A DNA stretch of 17,269 nucleotides from Hyphomicrobiales bacterium (GTDB lineage Bacteria > Pseudomonadota > Alphaproteobacteria > Rhizobiales > Beijerinckiaceae), in assembly GCA_027489835.1 (NCBI GenBank), contig JAIXZF010000127.1:1-17269 (forward strand), in the 5' to 3' direction. The notes beneath the pieces were generated by a model. That model did no database searches, was not told the origin of the DNA, and worked only from the letters and a program-made list of their open reading frames with translations. Position 1 is the first letter of the stretch, and each line of letters starts with the position of its first letter. This document shows, in pieces, positions 5,782-13,597 of the stretch. A program made the translations under genes and the position numbers.

Positions 5782-8151
5782 ATGCGTCAGGAAATGGAAC
5801 GAACGATGTTCGCGATCGAAACCAGGGACGATGACGGCGCACGGCAGAACGCGCGGCGGGCGGAGAAGCGCCGCCGCGGCGAGGCCGAGGGCGCCGGCGG
5901 CGACGTCAGTCCCGTGGCCGCAGCGGCCCGCATCGCGCGCCGTCATGCGCTGCTGGTCGGAGCGCTCGGGCTGGTGGGCCTCGGCATCGGCGCGGCGGCC
6001 GGGCTGCTGACCCCGAACCGCTATGGCGCAACCGCGCAAATCCTGATCGATCCCCGCGATTTCCGTGTCCTCCAGAACGAAGTGGCGCCCCAGGCGGTCG
6101 GCAGCGACGCGGCCGTCGCCTACCTCGAGAGCCAGGTGCGCGTGATGGCCTCCGACAGCGTGAAGCGGAAGGTCATCGACAAGTTCGAGCTGGCGAAGGA
6201 CCCCGATTTCGGCAGTCCCGGCGGCGGGCTCGGCGCCCGCTTCGGCTTGTCGGGCGCCTCGGGCAAGGAGGTGCAGGACCCCGTGCTGGTGGCGCTCGCC
6301 GCCATGGACAAGCAGGTGCTGATCAGGCGCAACGAGCGCACCTACGTCATCGACGTGACCGTGATCAGCGGCGATGGCGTCAAATCGGCCCGCATCGCCA
6401 ACGCCATGACGGAGGTCTACCTCGAGGATCAGGCCGCCGTGCGCTCGGAAGCGGCGCAGCGGGCCTCCAACTCGCTGACCTCGCGGCTGTCGGAGCTGCG
6501 CGAGCGGGTGCGGGCGGCGGAGGACCGCGTCGAGAAGTATCGCGCGGCCAACAATCTCGTCGGCGCGAGCGGCAAGCTGGTGACCGAGGAGACGCTGGCG
6601 GTGAGCAACACCCAGCTTGCCCAGGCCCGCGCCCGCACCGCCGATGCCCAGGCCAAGTACGATCAGGTTCGCATCGTCAGGCCCAGCAGCATCGAGGCGG
6701 GCGCCACGCCCGAGGCGCTGCAGTCGCAGTCCATCGCCGCGTTCAGGGCCCAGCTCGGCAGCGCGCTGACCCGCGAGGCCGATGCGCAGGTGCTCTATGG
6801 CGCGCAGCATCCCCAGCTCATCTCGGCCCAGGCGCAGGTGCGCGACGCGCGCCGGCAGATCGCCGAGGAGCTTGCCCGCATCGTGCAGGCCGCCCGGGCC
6901 GAGCTCGACCGCGCGCGCGCTTCCGAACTCGCCATCAGCCAGCAGGTGGAGCGGCTGAAGCGCGAGACCCTCACTACCGGCCAGTCGGCCGTGCAGCTGC
7001 GCGAACTCGAGCGCGAGGCGGATGCGAACCGGCAAGTCTACCAGGCCTTCATGCTGCGTGCCCGTGAAACGAGCGAGCAGACCGGCGTCGACAGCACCAA
7101 TGCCCGCGTCATCACCGAGGCGACGCCTCCGCTCGAGAAGCTCGGCCCCAACCGCAAGCTGTTCGCACTGGGTGGCCTGATGGCCGGGCTCGGCCTCGGC
7201 GCAGGCCTCGCCGCGCTCCGCGAACTCATGCGCGGCGGCCGCTTGCCCGCGCTGGGGTCCGCGTCCGATGCCGGCCGTGCGGCGCAGCCGGCGGCGGCGC
7301 CGATCGCCGAGGAGCGCGCGGCCGCGCCGCGCCCCGCCGATGGCCGCGTGGTCCCCTTCGGAGCAGCCGTCCGCGGCGCAGCTTCGGGCCGCTGGCGCAG
7401 CGCCGGGTCGGCCGCGACGCCGCCGGCTGCAAAGGCCTCGGGCGGCCCGCTCAGGCTCACGCTGCCGGCGCTCAAGGCCGGCTGGCGCGGCGCGGGGCGC
7501 GCGCCCCAGAACTCGGCTTTCCACGGCTCGGCCTTCGCGACCGACGGATGGGACGCACCGCAGAGCGCGCTCGGCCGCCTCGCCATGCAGATCCGCGACC
7601 GCCTCGCGATCGAGGAGGAGGCCGGCGCCAACCGCAAGACGGCCGTGCTGGCGCTGGCGCCCGGCGCGGGCGCATCGCTGGTCGCGCTGAACCTGACGCT
7701 GGCGACCGCGCGCGAAAAGGCCACGCCGCTGCTGATCGACCTCGCTGGCGGGCCGGCCTCGCTCAGCGCCGCCTTCGCTCCCGACGCCGATCTCGGCGTG
7801 GAGAGCGTCATCGACGGCGGCTGCGGGCTGATCCGCGCGGCCTTGCAGGACGACGAGACCGGCGCGTTCTTCCTGCCCCGTCCCGCTGGCGCGCCGCGCC
7901 GTCAGGCGCCCACGCCGACGCGGATCGCGACCGGCCTGTTCGAGCAGACCCGGCGCTTCGATGCGGTGGTGATCGATGCGGGCTCGGTGGCCGACGGGGC
8001 GCTGCCCTACCTGCTGGCCGAGCAGGCCGACGACATCGTCGTGGTCGCGCCCGCCGGCCTCGGCGACGAGGCGGTGAGCCGGCTGATCCAGCGCTCGCTC
8101 GGCGACGACGCGGCAAAGGTGCGCGTCATCGTGGCGAACCAGGGCGCCTGA
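5782..8151 (+). CDS. Wzz/ExoP-type polysaccharide co-polymerase with a degenerate BY-kinase-like domain
   Basis: Such proteins sit in the inner membrane and govern chain length and export together with Wzy and Wza. The 789 residues contain a membrane helix at about 57-77, a periplasmic Wzz region with long coiled-coil stretches (roughly 220-260, 270-300 and 345-425), a GNVR-like segment and Pro-rich TPPLEKLGPNRK just before the second helix (459-479), an Ala/Pro/Gly-rich linker at about 485-595, and a C-terminal P-loop-like domain from about 597. In that domain the Walker A region reads PGAGAS (627-632), with Ala631 where the lysine should be. The Walker A' region is LLIDLAGG (650-657), lacking the second Asp. 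Walker B Asp732 is kept. There is no C-terminal tyrosine cluster; Tyr743 is the only tyrosine after residue 460. Kinase activity is therefore doubtful. In-frame ATGs at 5794 and 5806 are alternative starts; 5806 has the better-placed GGA. Confidence 0.9.
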   Translation: MRQEMERTMFAIETRDDDGARQNARRAEKRRRGEAEGAGGDVSPVAAAARIARRHALLVGALGLVGLGIGAAAGLLTPNRYGATAQILIDPRDFRVLQNEVAPQAVGSDAAVAYLESQVRVMASDSVKRKVIDKFELAKDPDFGSPGGGLGARFGLSGASGKEVQDPVLVALAAMDKQVLIRRNERTYVIDVTVISGDGVKSARIANAMTEVYLEDQAAVRSEAAQRASNSLTSRLSELRERVRAAEDRVEKYRAANNLVGASGKLVTEETLAVSNTQLAQARARTADAQAKYDQVRIVRPSSIEAGATPEALQSQSIAAFRAQLGSALTREADAQVLYGAQHPQLISAQAQVRDARRQIAEELARIVQAARAELDRARASELAISQQVERLKRETLTTGQSAVQLRELEREADANRQVYQAFMLRARETSEQTGVDSTNARVITEATPPLEKLGPNRKLFALGGLMAGLGLGAGLAALRELMRGGRLPALGSASDAGRAAQPAAAPIAEERAAAPRPADGRVVPFGAAVRGAASGRWRSAGSAATPPAAKASGGPLRLTLPALKAGWRGAGRAPQNSAFHGSAFATDGWDAPQSALGRLAMQIRDRLAIEEEAGANRKTAVLALAPGAGASLVALNLTLATAREKATPLLIDLAGGPASLSAAFAPDADLGVESVIDGGCGLIRAALQDDETGAFFLPRPAGAPRRQAPTPTRIATGLFEQTRRFDAVVIDAGSVADGALPYLLAEQADDIVVVAPAGLGDEAVSRLIQRSLGDDAAKVRVIVANQGA

Positions 8152-8163
8152 GCGCAAGGCGCC
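8143..8163. terminator. Possible bidirectional terminator hairpin between converging genes
   Basis: GGCGCC (8143-8148) and GGCGCC (8158-8163) form a perfect 6-bp stem with a 9-base loop. It lies exactly over the 13-base gap between the co-polymerase gene and the converging GT2 gene and includes the first stop codon in the loop. No T-run follows on either strand, so efficient intrinsic termination is uncertain. Confidence 0.35.
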
Positions 8164-8164
8164 G

Positions 8165-9868
8165 TCATGGCCGCGCCTGCCGCGAGGTGCGGGCAAGCCC
8201 ATGCTCGGTCTTGTTCCAGCGCGTCGGCGCGCGGACATATTCGACCATCGCGGCCCAGGCCGCTGCCGACACCAGCAGATAGTAGAACGGCGCGAGCGGC
8301 AGCCACCAGAGCAGGTCGTCCAGCCCGCGGTGCCGGGCGCCCAGCGCCAGCGGCGCGATCATCACGAGCAGCCCGAAGCAGAACAGCGTCAGCCAGAGCG
8401 TGGTCAGGACGAGGCCGACGAGGCTCGTCGGTTCCGGAAGCCCGTCCTGTATCAGGACGACCACGCTCCAGCCGATGAACAGCGGATAGCCCAGCGCGCT
8501 CAGCAGCGTGCCGGCGCACAGCGACAGCAGCGCCAGCGCGGGCTTCGCGCCGGCCTCGCGGATGAGCGCCGCCGGATCGCGCGAGTGCGTGGCGACCGTC
8601 TGGGCGAAGCCCTTGAGCCATCGCACGCGCTGCCTGAACCAGATGCCGAAGGAGGCGGGAGCCTCCTCGAGCGTGGCGGAGGGCAGGTCCCGGATGAGGT
8701 AGCCCGCACGGACCAGGCGGAAGGCCAGGTCCGCATCCTCCGTGACGTTCCATGCATCCCAACCGCCGAGCGCGCGCAGCTCGGCCGTGCGGAAATGATT
8801 GCTCGTCCCTCCCAGCAGAACCGGCAGGCCGAGGCGGATGAGCCCGGCGTTGAGCACATCGAAAAGCCCGGCATATTCGAGGGCGAAGAGGCGCGTCAGG
8901 ATGCTGTCGTCGGCGTTGTCGATGACGAGCCGGCCCTGCAGGCAGACGACGCGGCGGGGCAAGCGGCCGAACAGGTTGGCCGCAAGGCGAAGCTGCCGCG
9001 GATCGGGACGGTCCTCGGCGTCGTAGATGGCGATCAGTTCGCCGCGTGCCTCGAGCAGGCCGAAATTGAGCGCGCGGGGCTTGGTGCGCGGCTCGCCGCG
9101 CGGCGCGACGACCACCTCCATATGGGGCGGAAGCGTGCGCTCCGCGAAGGCAGCGGCGGTCTGCTCGTCATCCTCCTCGATCAGGAACTTGATCTCGAGC
9201 CGATCGACCGGATAGTCGAACCTCGCGAGCCCTTCGACGAGCTGCGTGACCACGGCCGCCTCGCGGCAGAGCGGCACCAGGACGGTGTAGAAGGGCAGGT
9301 TGACGTCGGCGAGCCGCCGCAGCCTGTCCTGTGCGGGCGCCATGGCGTCGATGACCGCGCCGAGCCGCAGCAGCACGAGCATGAAGAAGATCGGCATGGC
9401 CAGCACGGCTAGGATGCCGAGGCCCACCCCGGGCGATGCCCAGGCCACCACCGGCACGACGAAGCCGAGAAGGATCGCGGCCTGCTTCTGGCGTCTGGTC
9501 GCTCCGGCGAGCGCGCTCAGCCCCGGCCGCGACCGCGCGAGGTGATGCGACGCGTGATCGAGATTAGCCTCCCGGCAGGCTTCGCGCAGCATGGTCCGGA
9601 AGGCGGCGCGGGGCATGATGGCGACGCCTTGTATGTCCGCCGCCGCGACGCTTCTCAACTGCTCGGCCTGGAGCGCGCTCGGCGACATCGCCAGACGGTA
9701 GCCGCAGCGAGCAGGGTCCAGCTCGGCGATGCCGGAGGCGAAGGCCGCGCTGAACGCGACATGCGGGGCCGGCACGAGGCCGTGCTCGCGGAAAGGCAGG
9801 CCGAGGTCTCCGGCAAGCGTCCGGATGTCGTCGGTGTCCTGACGCAACGTTGAGTTCAAGGTCTTCAC
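8165..9868 (-). CDS. Membrane GT2 processive-type glycosyltransferase with an N-terminal GspE/MshEN-like segment
   Basis: The 567 residues form a membrane-embedded family 2 glycosyltransferase. Two helices lie at about 131-168, then a GT-A domain carrying EDD (232-234), YDAED (282-286), TED (376-378) and QRVRW (413-417), followed by three or four more helices (about 441-475, 480-510, 520-545) and a WNKTEHG tail. The TED plus QxxRW set is typical of processive or large inverting GT2 enzymes such as cellulose or hyaluronan synthases and their non-processive relatives. Residues about 14-95 (LAGDLGLPF..., then YRLAMSP... and VAIMPRAAF) resemble the GspE N-terminal (T2SSE_N/MshEN) domain pattern, which is my inference. 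The start is a GTG at 9868 preceded by GGACTGGC. It lies 66 bases downstream of the GT4 gene on the same strand, probably as one operon. The sugar is unknown. Confidence 0.88.
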   Translation of the reverse strand: MKTLNSTLRQDTDDIRTLAGDLGLPFREHGLVPAPHVAFSAAFASGIAELDPARCGYRLAMSPSALQAEQLRSVAAADIQGVAIMPRAAFRTMLREACREANLDHASHHLARSRPGLSALAGATRRQKQAAILLGFVVPVVAWASPGVGLGILAVLAMPIFFMLVLLRLGAVIDAMAPAQDRLRRLADVNLPFYTVLVPLCREAAVVTQLVEGLARFDYPVDRLEIKFLIEEDDEQTAAAFAERTLPPHMEVVVAPRGEPRTKPRALNFGLLEARGELIAIYDAEDRPDPRQLRLAANLFGRLPRRVVCLQGRLVIDNADDSILTRLFALEYAGLFDVLNAGLIRLGLPVLLGGTSNHFRTAELRALGGWDAWNVTEDADLAFRLVRAGYLIRDLPSATLEEAPASFGIWFRQRVRWLKGFAQTVATHSRDPAALIREAGAKPALALLSLCAGTLLSALGYPLFIGWSVVVLIQDGLPEPTSLVGLVLTTLWLTLFCFGLLVMIAPLALGARHRGLDDLLWWLPLAPFYYLLVSAAAWAAMVEYVRAPTRWNKTEHGLARTSRQARP

Positions 9869-9934
9869 GCCAGTCCAAGCATCGGCCCCGAGTTGCGATG
9901 TAGCGCGGGGGCGGCGTGCGGGTAGGTCCCTGCG

Positions 9935-11101
9935 TCAGGCCCGCTTCACCCGAGAGAGGCCTTCCTCGATGGCCCGGGACAGGGCGAGGCGCTGCGCGGC
10001 GACGAAGGCGTCGCCATCGAGGCGCCGGATCGAGCCCGCGCGCACGCCCGCCACTTGGGCGGCCAGCGCCTCGGCGAACGCGGCCGGCTCGTCCGCGACG
10101 CGGAGATTGGCGGGCAGGGAAGCGAAGCCGCGCAGCGAGAGCGTGGTCGCCACCGCCGGCAGGCCGAGCTGCAGGGCTTCGACGGTCTTGAGCTGCACGC
10201 CCGTGCCCGCGCGGCTGGCGAGCGCGACGACGGCGCAATCCGCGAGGAAGGCGGCCGCATCCGGCACCCTGCCGTGAAAGCTCACATTCGCCGGCGCCGC
10301 GAGGCTGTCCGGCATGCGTCCCGCCACGGCGACCGTGAGATGCGCCGGCAGGCGTGGCGCGACCTCGGCCAGGAACCATCTGAGGCCGATCAGGTTCGGC
10401 TCCCAGGTCCAGGTGCCGATAAGGCCGATGTCGTGGCGTGGCGGTTCGCCATCGGGCAAGGCGGCGCGGCCCGTCGAGGAGACCAGCGGCAGAACGGCGG
10501 ATTTGGCTGCAACTCCAGGCCCCAGCGCCGCGCGGTCCTCTTCCGCCAGGCACCAGACGAAGGCCGCGTCCCGGGCCAGCCGCATCTCCAGCCGTTCGAG
10601 CATGCGCGCCTCGCGGGCGTAAAGCCGCCGCATGAGGGAACTGCCGGCATGGGCGGCATTGGCTTCGGCCGAGATGTGCTCGATGTTGTGCTCGACGAAG
10701 AGGAAGGGGCCCAGCTTCGCGATGGCCGGAAAGGCCCCTGCCATTCCGACCGAGTTGAGGATCAGCGCGTCGAACGGGCCTCTCGCCTTCACCGCCTCGA
10801 TGACGAGGCCCTCGCCGGCCAGCCGCAGCTTGGCGGCCGCGACCGGCATGCCCTGCGCGATGGCCGCCGCCGCCCACAGGGCCTTGCGGGCCGATGATGC
10901 CTGATGGTTCTCGATGGTGAGCCGTCCGAGCAGCGCGAGGCCGGGATCTGGCCGAAGTTCATCGCCGGGCCGCGCGAAGCCGATCACCGTGAGCTCATGG
11001 CCTGCCGCGCGCAGGGCATCGACGATGGCGACGTTGGCGATCTCGTAGCCGGTGTCCGGCCGGATCGTGGGCACGAGGGAGGTGAGGAAGGCGAGCTTCA
11101 C
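9935..11101 (-). CDS. Family 4 glycosyltransferase (GT-B fold)
   Basis: The 388-residue protein has the two Rossmann-like halves of a GT-B enzyme. The N-terminal half opens with KLAFLTSLVP, then a GYE segment (18-20) and VEHNIEH (136-142). The C-terminal half carries IGLIGTWTWEPN (225-236), FHGRVPD (275-281) and the donor-binding block GTGVQLKTVEALQLGLP (299-315), where Glu308 sits in the conserved E-rich loop of GT4 enzymes. There is no signal peptide or membrane span; it should act on lipid-linked intermediates at the cytoplasmic face. The start codon is GTG, with no clear ribosome binding site and a GC-only hairpin 13 bases upstream. A downstream start is not supported because the first strand would be lost. 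It leads a two-gene unit with the large GT2. Donor sugar and linkage cannot be told. Confidence 0.88.
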   Translation of the reverse strand: MKLAFLTSLVPTIRPDTGYEIANVAIVDALRAAGHELTVIGFARPGDELRPDPGLALLGRLTIENHQASSARKALWAAAAIAQGMPVAAAKLRLAGEGLVIEAVKARGPFDALILNSVGMAGAFPAIAKLGPFLFVEHNIEHISAEANAAHAGSSLMRRLYAREARMLERLEMRLARDAAFVWCLAEEDRAALGPGVAAKSAVLPLVSSTGRAALPDGEPPRHDIGLIGTWTWEPNLIGLRWFLAEVAPRLPAHLTVAVAGRMPDSLAAPANVSFHGRVPDAAAFLADCAVVALASRAGTGVQLKTVEALQLGLPAVATTLSLRGFASLPANLRVADEPAAFAEALAAQVAGVRAGSIRRLDGDAFVAAQRLALSRAIEEGLSRVKRA

Positions 11102-11249
11102 GCGAAGGGTCCGGCCGGCATCACGCCGGCTCAGGGCAAGGACAATGTTCGCGGGGTGAGGTCAAGCTTTGGGTTCCTGCATCGTGAACGGGGCGATGAC
11201 TTCAGCCTGTTCTCAGGATTGCTTAAGGCACGCGCGCTAAGCTTTCGCC
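11102..11249. promoter_or_regulatory. 148-base divergent region between GT4 and GT2 genes
   Basis: Outward-reading genes on both sides imply two promoters. The half nearest the plus-strand gene (about 11140-11245) is less GC-rich than the rest and includes CTTAAG-like and AAGCTT sequences, but I could not assign paired -35/-10 elements. Confidence 0.35.
11114..11130 (-). repeat. GC-only hairpin in the leader of the GT4 gene
   Basis: GCCGGC (11114-11119) and GCCGGC (11125-11130) form a perfect 6-bp stem with a 5-base loop, 12 bases upstream of the GTG start at 11101. If it forms in the mRNA it sits where a ribosome binding site would be, so it could dampen translation. It may also be chance in GC-rich DNA. 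Confidence 0.3.
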
Positions 11250-12260
11250 ATGGACCTTGCGCACCTGCCCTCCCGGATCGGCGCCGATGGCGTGGAGATC
11301 GTGGCCGAAAGCCCTGCCACGGCGCTGGCCGGCGTGCGCGCGGTGGTCTGCGTTCCGACCTACAAGAGGCCGGACTTGCTGGCGCTGACGCTCGGCTCGC
11401 TGGCGCGGCAGACCGGCGCGCCGCCGTTCGCCGTGGTGGTGGTCGACAATGACGGGCAGGGGCGTGAAGGCTCGGCCCTTGCGGCCCGGCTGCTCGGGGA
11501 GGGCGCCTTTCGGGGCGCCGTTCTGGTGCAGCCCCGGCAGGGCAACTGCAAGGCCTACAACGCGGCGTGGAGCCATGTCCGGCGCGCCCTGCCGCACGCG
11601 CCGTTCATCTGCGGCATCGACGATGACGAGGAGGCGGCGGAGGGCTGGCTGGCGGCACTGGTGGACGCCGCCGAGCGCAGCGGCGCCGACATCGTCGGCG
11701 GGCCGGTCAGGCCTGTCTTCCAGCGGCCGGGGCTCGATCATCTCAGGCTGCACCCGATCTTCCGCTCGCATTACGACGGCGACGGGCCCGTGCCGCAGCT
11801 CTATTCGAGCGCCAATTACCTGATCAGGGCATCGGTTCTGGACGTGATGGGCCAGCCCTATCTCGACGAGGCCTTCGACTACAAGGGCGGCGGCGACACC
11901 GATTTCTTCACCCGGGCCCGGGCGCGCGGCGTTTGCTTCCACTGGGCCGAGCGCGCGCTGATGACCGAGACCATGCCGGAGCGTCGCACCGAGTTCTCTT
12001 GGATCAACGCCCGCGCGCTGCGAAACGGCATGATCTCCGCGCTGATCGCGCACAAGGCGGACCCGAGCCCCGCGGGGCGGGCGCGCACGATCCTCAAATC
12101 GCTGGCGCTGCTGGCCGCTTCGCCCTTTCGCGGGCTCGCCGACCTTGCCCGCACGGGCTCGCCGCTGATCGCGCTCTACCATGCGCAGGTGGCGCTGGGG
12201 CGGCTGGGCGCGGAGTTCGGGCTCAACATCGAGCAATACCGCACGCCTGAAAAAAACTGA
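11250..12260 (+). CDS. Family 2 glycosyltransferase (soluble GT-A type)
   Basis: The 336 residues begin with a short extension and then the GT2 fold: VVCVPTYKRPDLL (32-44), VVVDNDG with D66/D68 (63-69), QGNCKAYNAAW (97-107), GIDDDEE (122-128) holding the metal-binding acidic cluster, and GGGDTDFF (213-220) as the acceptor/catalytic region. A mildly hydrophobic stretch near 281-300 might associate with the membrane, but there is no clear transmembrane helix. It should add one sugar to the lipid-linked repeat unit. It stands alone on the plus strand, divergent from the GT4 gene and converging on the glutathione transferase gene 15 bases away. The ATG at 11250 has no strong ribosome binding site, but the protein alignment supports a start in this area. 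Its last two sense codons form part of a terminator for the opposite strand. Confidence 0.88.
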   Translation: MDLAHLPSRIGADGVEIVAESPATALAGVRAVVCVPTYKRPDLLALTLGSLARQTGAPPFAVVVVDNDGQGREGSALAARLLGEGAFRGAVLVQPRQGNCKAYNAAWSHVRRALPHAPFICGIDDDEEAAEGWLAALVDAAERSGADIVGGPVRPVFQRPGLDHLRLHPIFRSHYDGDGPVPQLYSSANYLIRASVLDVMGQPYLDEAFDYKGGGDTDFFTRARARGVCFHWAERALMTETMPERRTEFSWINARALRNGMISALIAHKADPSPAGRARTILKSLALLAASPFRGLADLARTGSPLIALYHAQVALGRLGAEFGLNIEQYRTPEKN

Positions 12261-12279
12261 TCCGGCTCGAAGGGGTCAG
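12250..12279 (-). terminator. Rho-independent terminator for the minus-strand run ending with the GST gene
   Basis: Read on the minus strand, a 7-bp stem (bases 12273-12279 pairing with 12257-12263, one G-T wobble) with a 9-base loop is followed at once by seven T residues (A run at 12250-12256 on the plus strand). The hairpin includes the GST stop codon. The T-tract lies within the last codons of the converging GT2 gene, so the two gene ends share this DNA. No T-tract is present for the plus strand. Confidence 0.65.
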
Positions 12280-12914
12280 GGTACGTTGACGGCCCGCTGG
12301 GCTGCGTAGGCGCGGCGGTAAGCCGGCCGGTCTTCGCCGCGCGCCAGATAAGCGGCAAGGTTCGGTACATCGTCGAGCAGGCCTGACGATTTCAGCCGTA
12401 GCAGCACCGACACCATCATGAGGTCGCCCGCGCTGAATGCGCCGTCGAGCCAGGGCCGATCGCCAAGCCATGCTGAGAGCTGCCGGAGGCGTGTCCGGAT
12501 GCGCTCGTCAAGCATGGGCAGCCGCTCGGCGTGCCAGGGCTTGCCGCGCTCGGTGATCTGTGCCGCCTCGCGCTCGACGATGGGCGGCTCGATGGTGTTG
12601 AGGGCCGCGAACATCCATGCCATGGCGCGGGCTCGGGGCTCCGGCGCGTCCGGCAGCAGGCCCCGGTGCCGCTGCGCGATGTGGAGGATGATGGCGCCGG
12701 TCTCGAACAGGACCAGCCCGTCCTCCTCGAAGGTCGGGATCTGACCGAAGGGCTGGAGGGCCAGATAGGCTGGCTCCTTCATGGCCTTGAACGAGACGAG
12801 GCGCACCTCGTATGGCTGACCCACCTCCTCCAGCGCCCAGCGCACGCGCGTGTCTCGCGCAAGGCCACGGCCTCCATCGGGCGAGCGTTCGAAGGCGGTG
12901 ATCGTGATAGTCAT
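12276..12914 (-). CDS. Glutathione S-transferase family protein
   Basis: The 212 residues have the GST layout. An N-terminal thioredoxin-like domain runs from MTITITAFERSPDGG through VRWALEE (24-30), GQIPTFEEDG (57-66) with the cis-proline Pro60, and ETGAI (71-75), where Glu71-Thr72 would hold the gamma-glutamyl group of glutathione. An all-helical C-terminal domain follows, with WLDGAFSAGDLMM (155-167), the usual N-capping box region. The substrate is unknown; detoxification or redox roles are typical. The ATG at 12914 is preferred because the fold starts right there and GGGG lies about 8 bases upstream. A GTG at 12974 overlaps the SCO stop codon (GTGA) and would add 20 residues of no obvious function. 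It is the last gene of the minus-strand run and is followed by an intrinsic terminator. Confidence 0.88.
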   Translation of the reverse strand: MTITITAFERSPDGGRGLARDTRVRWALEEVGQPYEVRLVSFKAMKEPAYLALQPFGQIPTFEEDGLVLFETGAIILHIAQRHRGLLPDAPEPRARAMAWMFAALNTIEPPIVEREAAQITERGKPWHAERLPMLDERIRTRLRQLSAWLGDRPWLDGAFSAGDLMMVSVLLRLKSSGLLDDVPNLAAYLARGEDRPAYRRAYAAQRAVNVP

Positions 12915-12970
12915 GGACGGTACCCCAGGCTTGACCGCGCCCGTGCCCGCGCAGGCTGCGGAGGGCAACG

Positions 12971-13582
12971 TCACAGATAACGCAGCAGTTCCTTCGCCGC
13001 CTCGGCCGGAGGGCGCTCGATGTTGAAGCCGCCCACGAACTGGCCCTTGCGGTCCATCAGGTAGATCATGGCGGTGTGGTCCATGGTGTAGTCGCCGCTC
13101 GAGGTCGGCACCTTGCGGTAGTAGGCGCGATAGGCCTTCACCACCGCGTCGACCTCCTCCTGCGAGCCTGTCAGGCCGACGATGCGCGGATCGAAGCTCG
13201 AGAGGTAGTTTTTCATGGCTTCGGGCGTGTCGCGCGCCGGGTCGACGGTGATGAACAGCGCGCGGGCCTTTCCAGCCTTGTCGCCGGCCGCGCGCAACAC
13301 CTCAGACAGCTCCATCAGCTTGGTCGGGCAGATGTCCGGGCAATGGGTGAAGCCGAAGAAGACGAGCGTCGGCGCGCCTTCGAACTCGCGCGAGGAGACG
13401 CGCCGGCCGTCCATGGCGGTGAGTTCGAACGGGCCGCCGACCGAACTGGCGCGCGTGGCCTCCGGCCCCGGTGCAAGCGTCCACAGCGCGGCGAGCGACA
13501 GCGTGGCCAGCCCGAACAGGAAGGCCACGGCGGGAAGGATCAGCGAGCGCCGGTCGAAGGCGGGGGAAGGCTTGTCGCTCAT
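12971..13582 (-). CDS. SCO1/SenC family copper-binding thioredoxin-like protein
   Basis: SCO proteins are membrane-anchored, periplasm-facing copper chaperones or thiol reductases that help assemble the CuA centre of cytochrome c oxidase. The 203 residues show a single N-terminal anchor (about 14-36), then the thioredoxin-like fold with FFGFTHCPDICP (75-86) holding the copper/thiol pair Cys81 and Cys85, the ITVDPARDTPE segment (111-121), and the metal-ligand His169 in DHTAMIYL. All three expected ligands are present, so the protein is probably functional. It follows the 56-residue membrane protein by 15 bases on the same strand. No cytochrome oxidase subunit is in the window, so the target is inferred from the family. 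Confidence 0.94.
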   Translation of the reverse strand: MSDKPSPAFDRRSLILPAVAFLFGLATLSLAALWTLAPGPEATRASSVGGPFELTAMDGRRVSSREFEGAPTLVFFGFTHCPDICPTKLMELSEVLRAAGDKAGKARALFITVDPARDTPEAMKNYLSSFDPRIVGLTGSQEEVDAVVKAYRAYYRKVPTSSGDYTMDHTAMIYLMDRKGQFVGGFNIERPPAEAAKELLRYL

Positions 13583-13597
13583 GCGGGCGGTCCGTTC

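Noticed and set aside
5578..8238. 886-codon open frame on the minus strand
   Set aside because: It lies opposite the GH10 3' end and the whole co-polymerase gene. Its translation is Arg/Gly/Ala/His-rich with no recognisable domain, as expected for an antisense shadow frame in GC-rich DNA.
8201..9412. 403-codon open frame on the plus strand
   Set aside because: Antisense to the GT2 gene with intact catalytic motifs; its composition is Gln/Arg/Glu-biased and no domain can be recognised.
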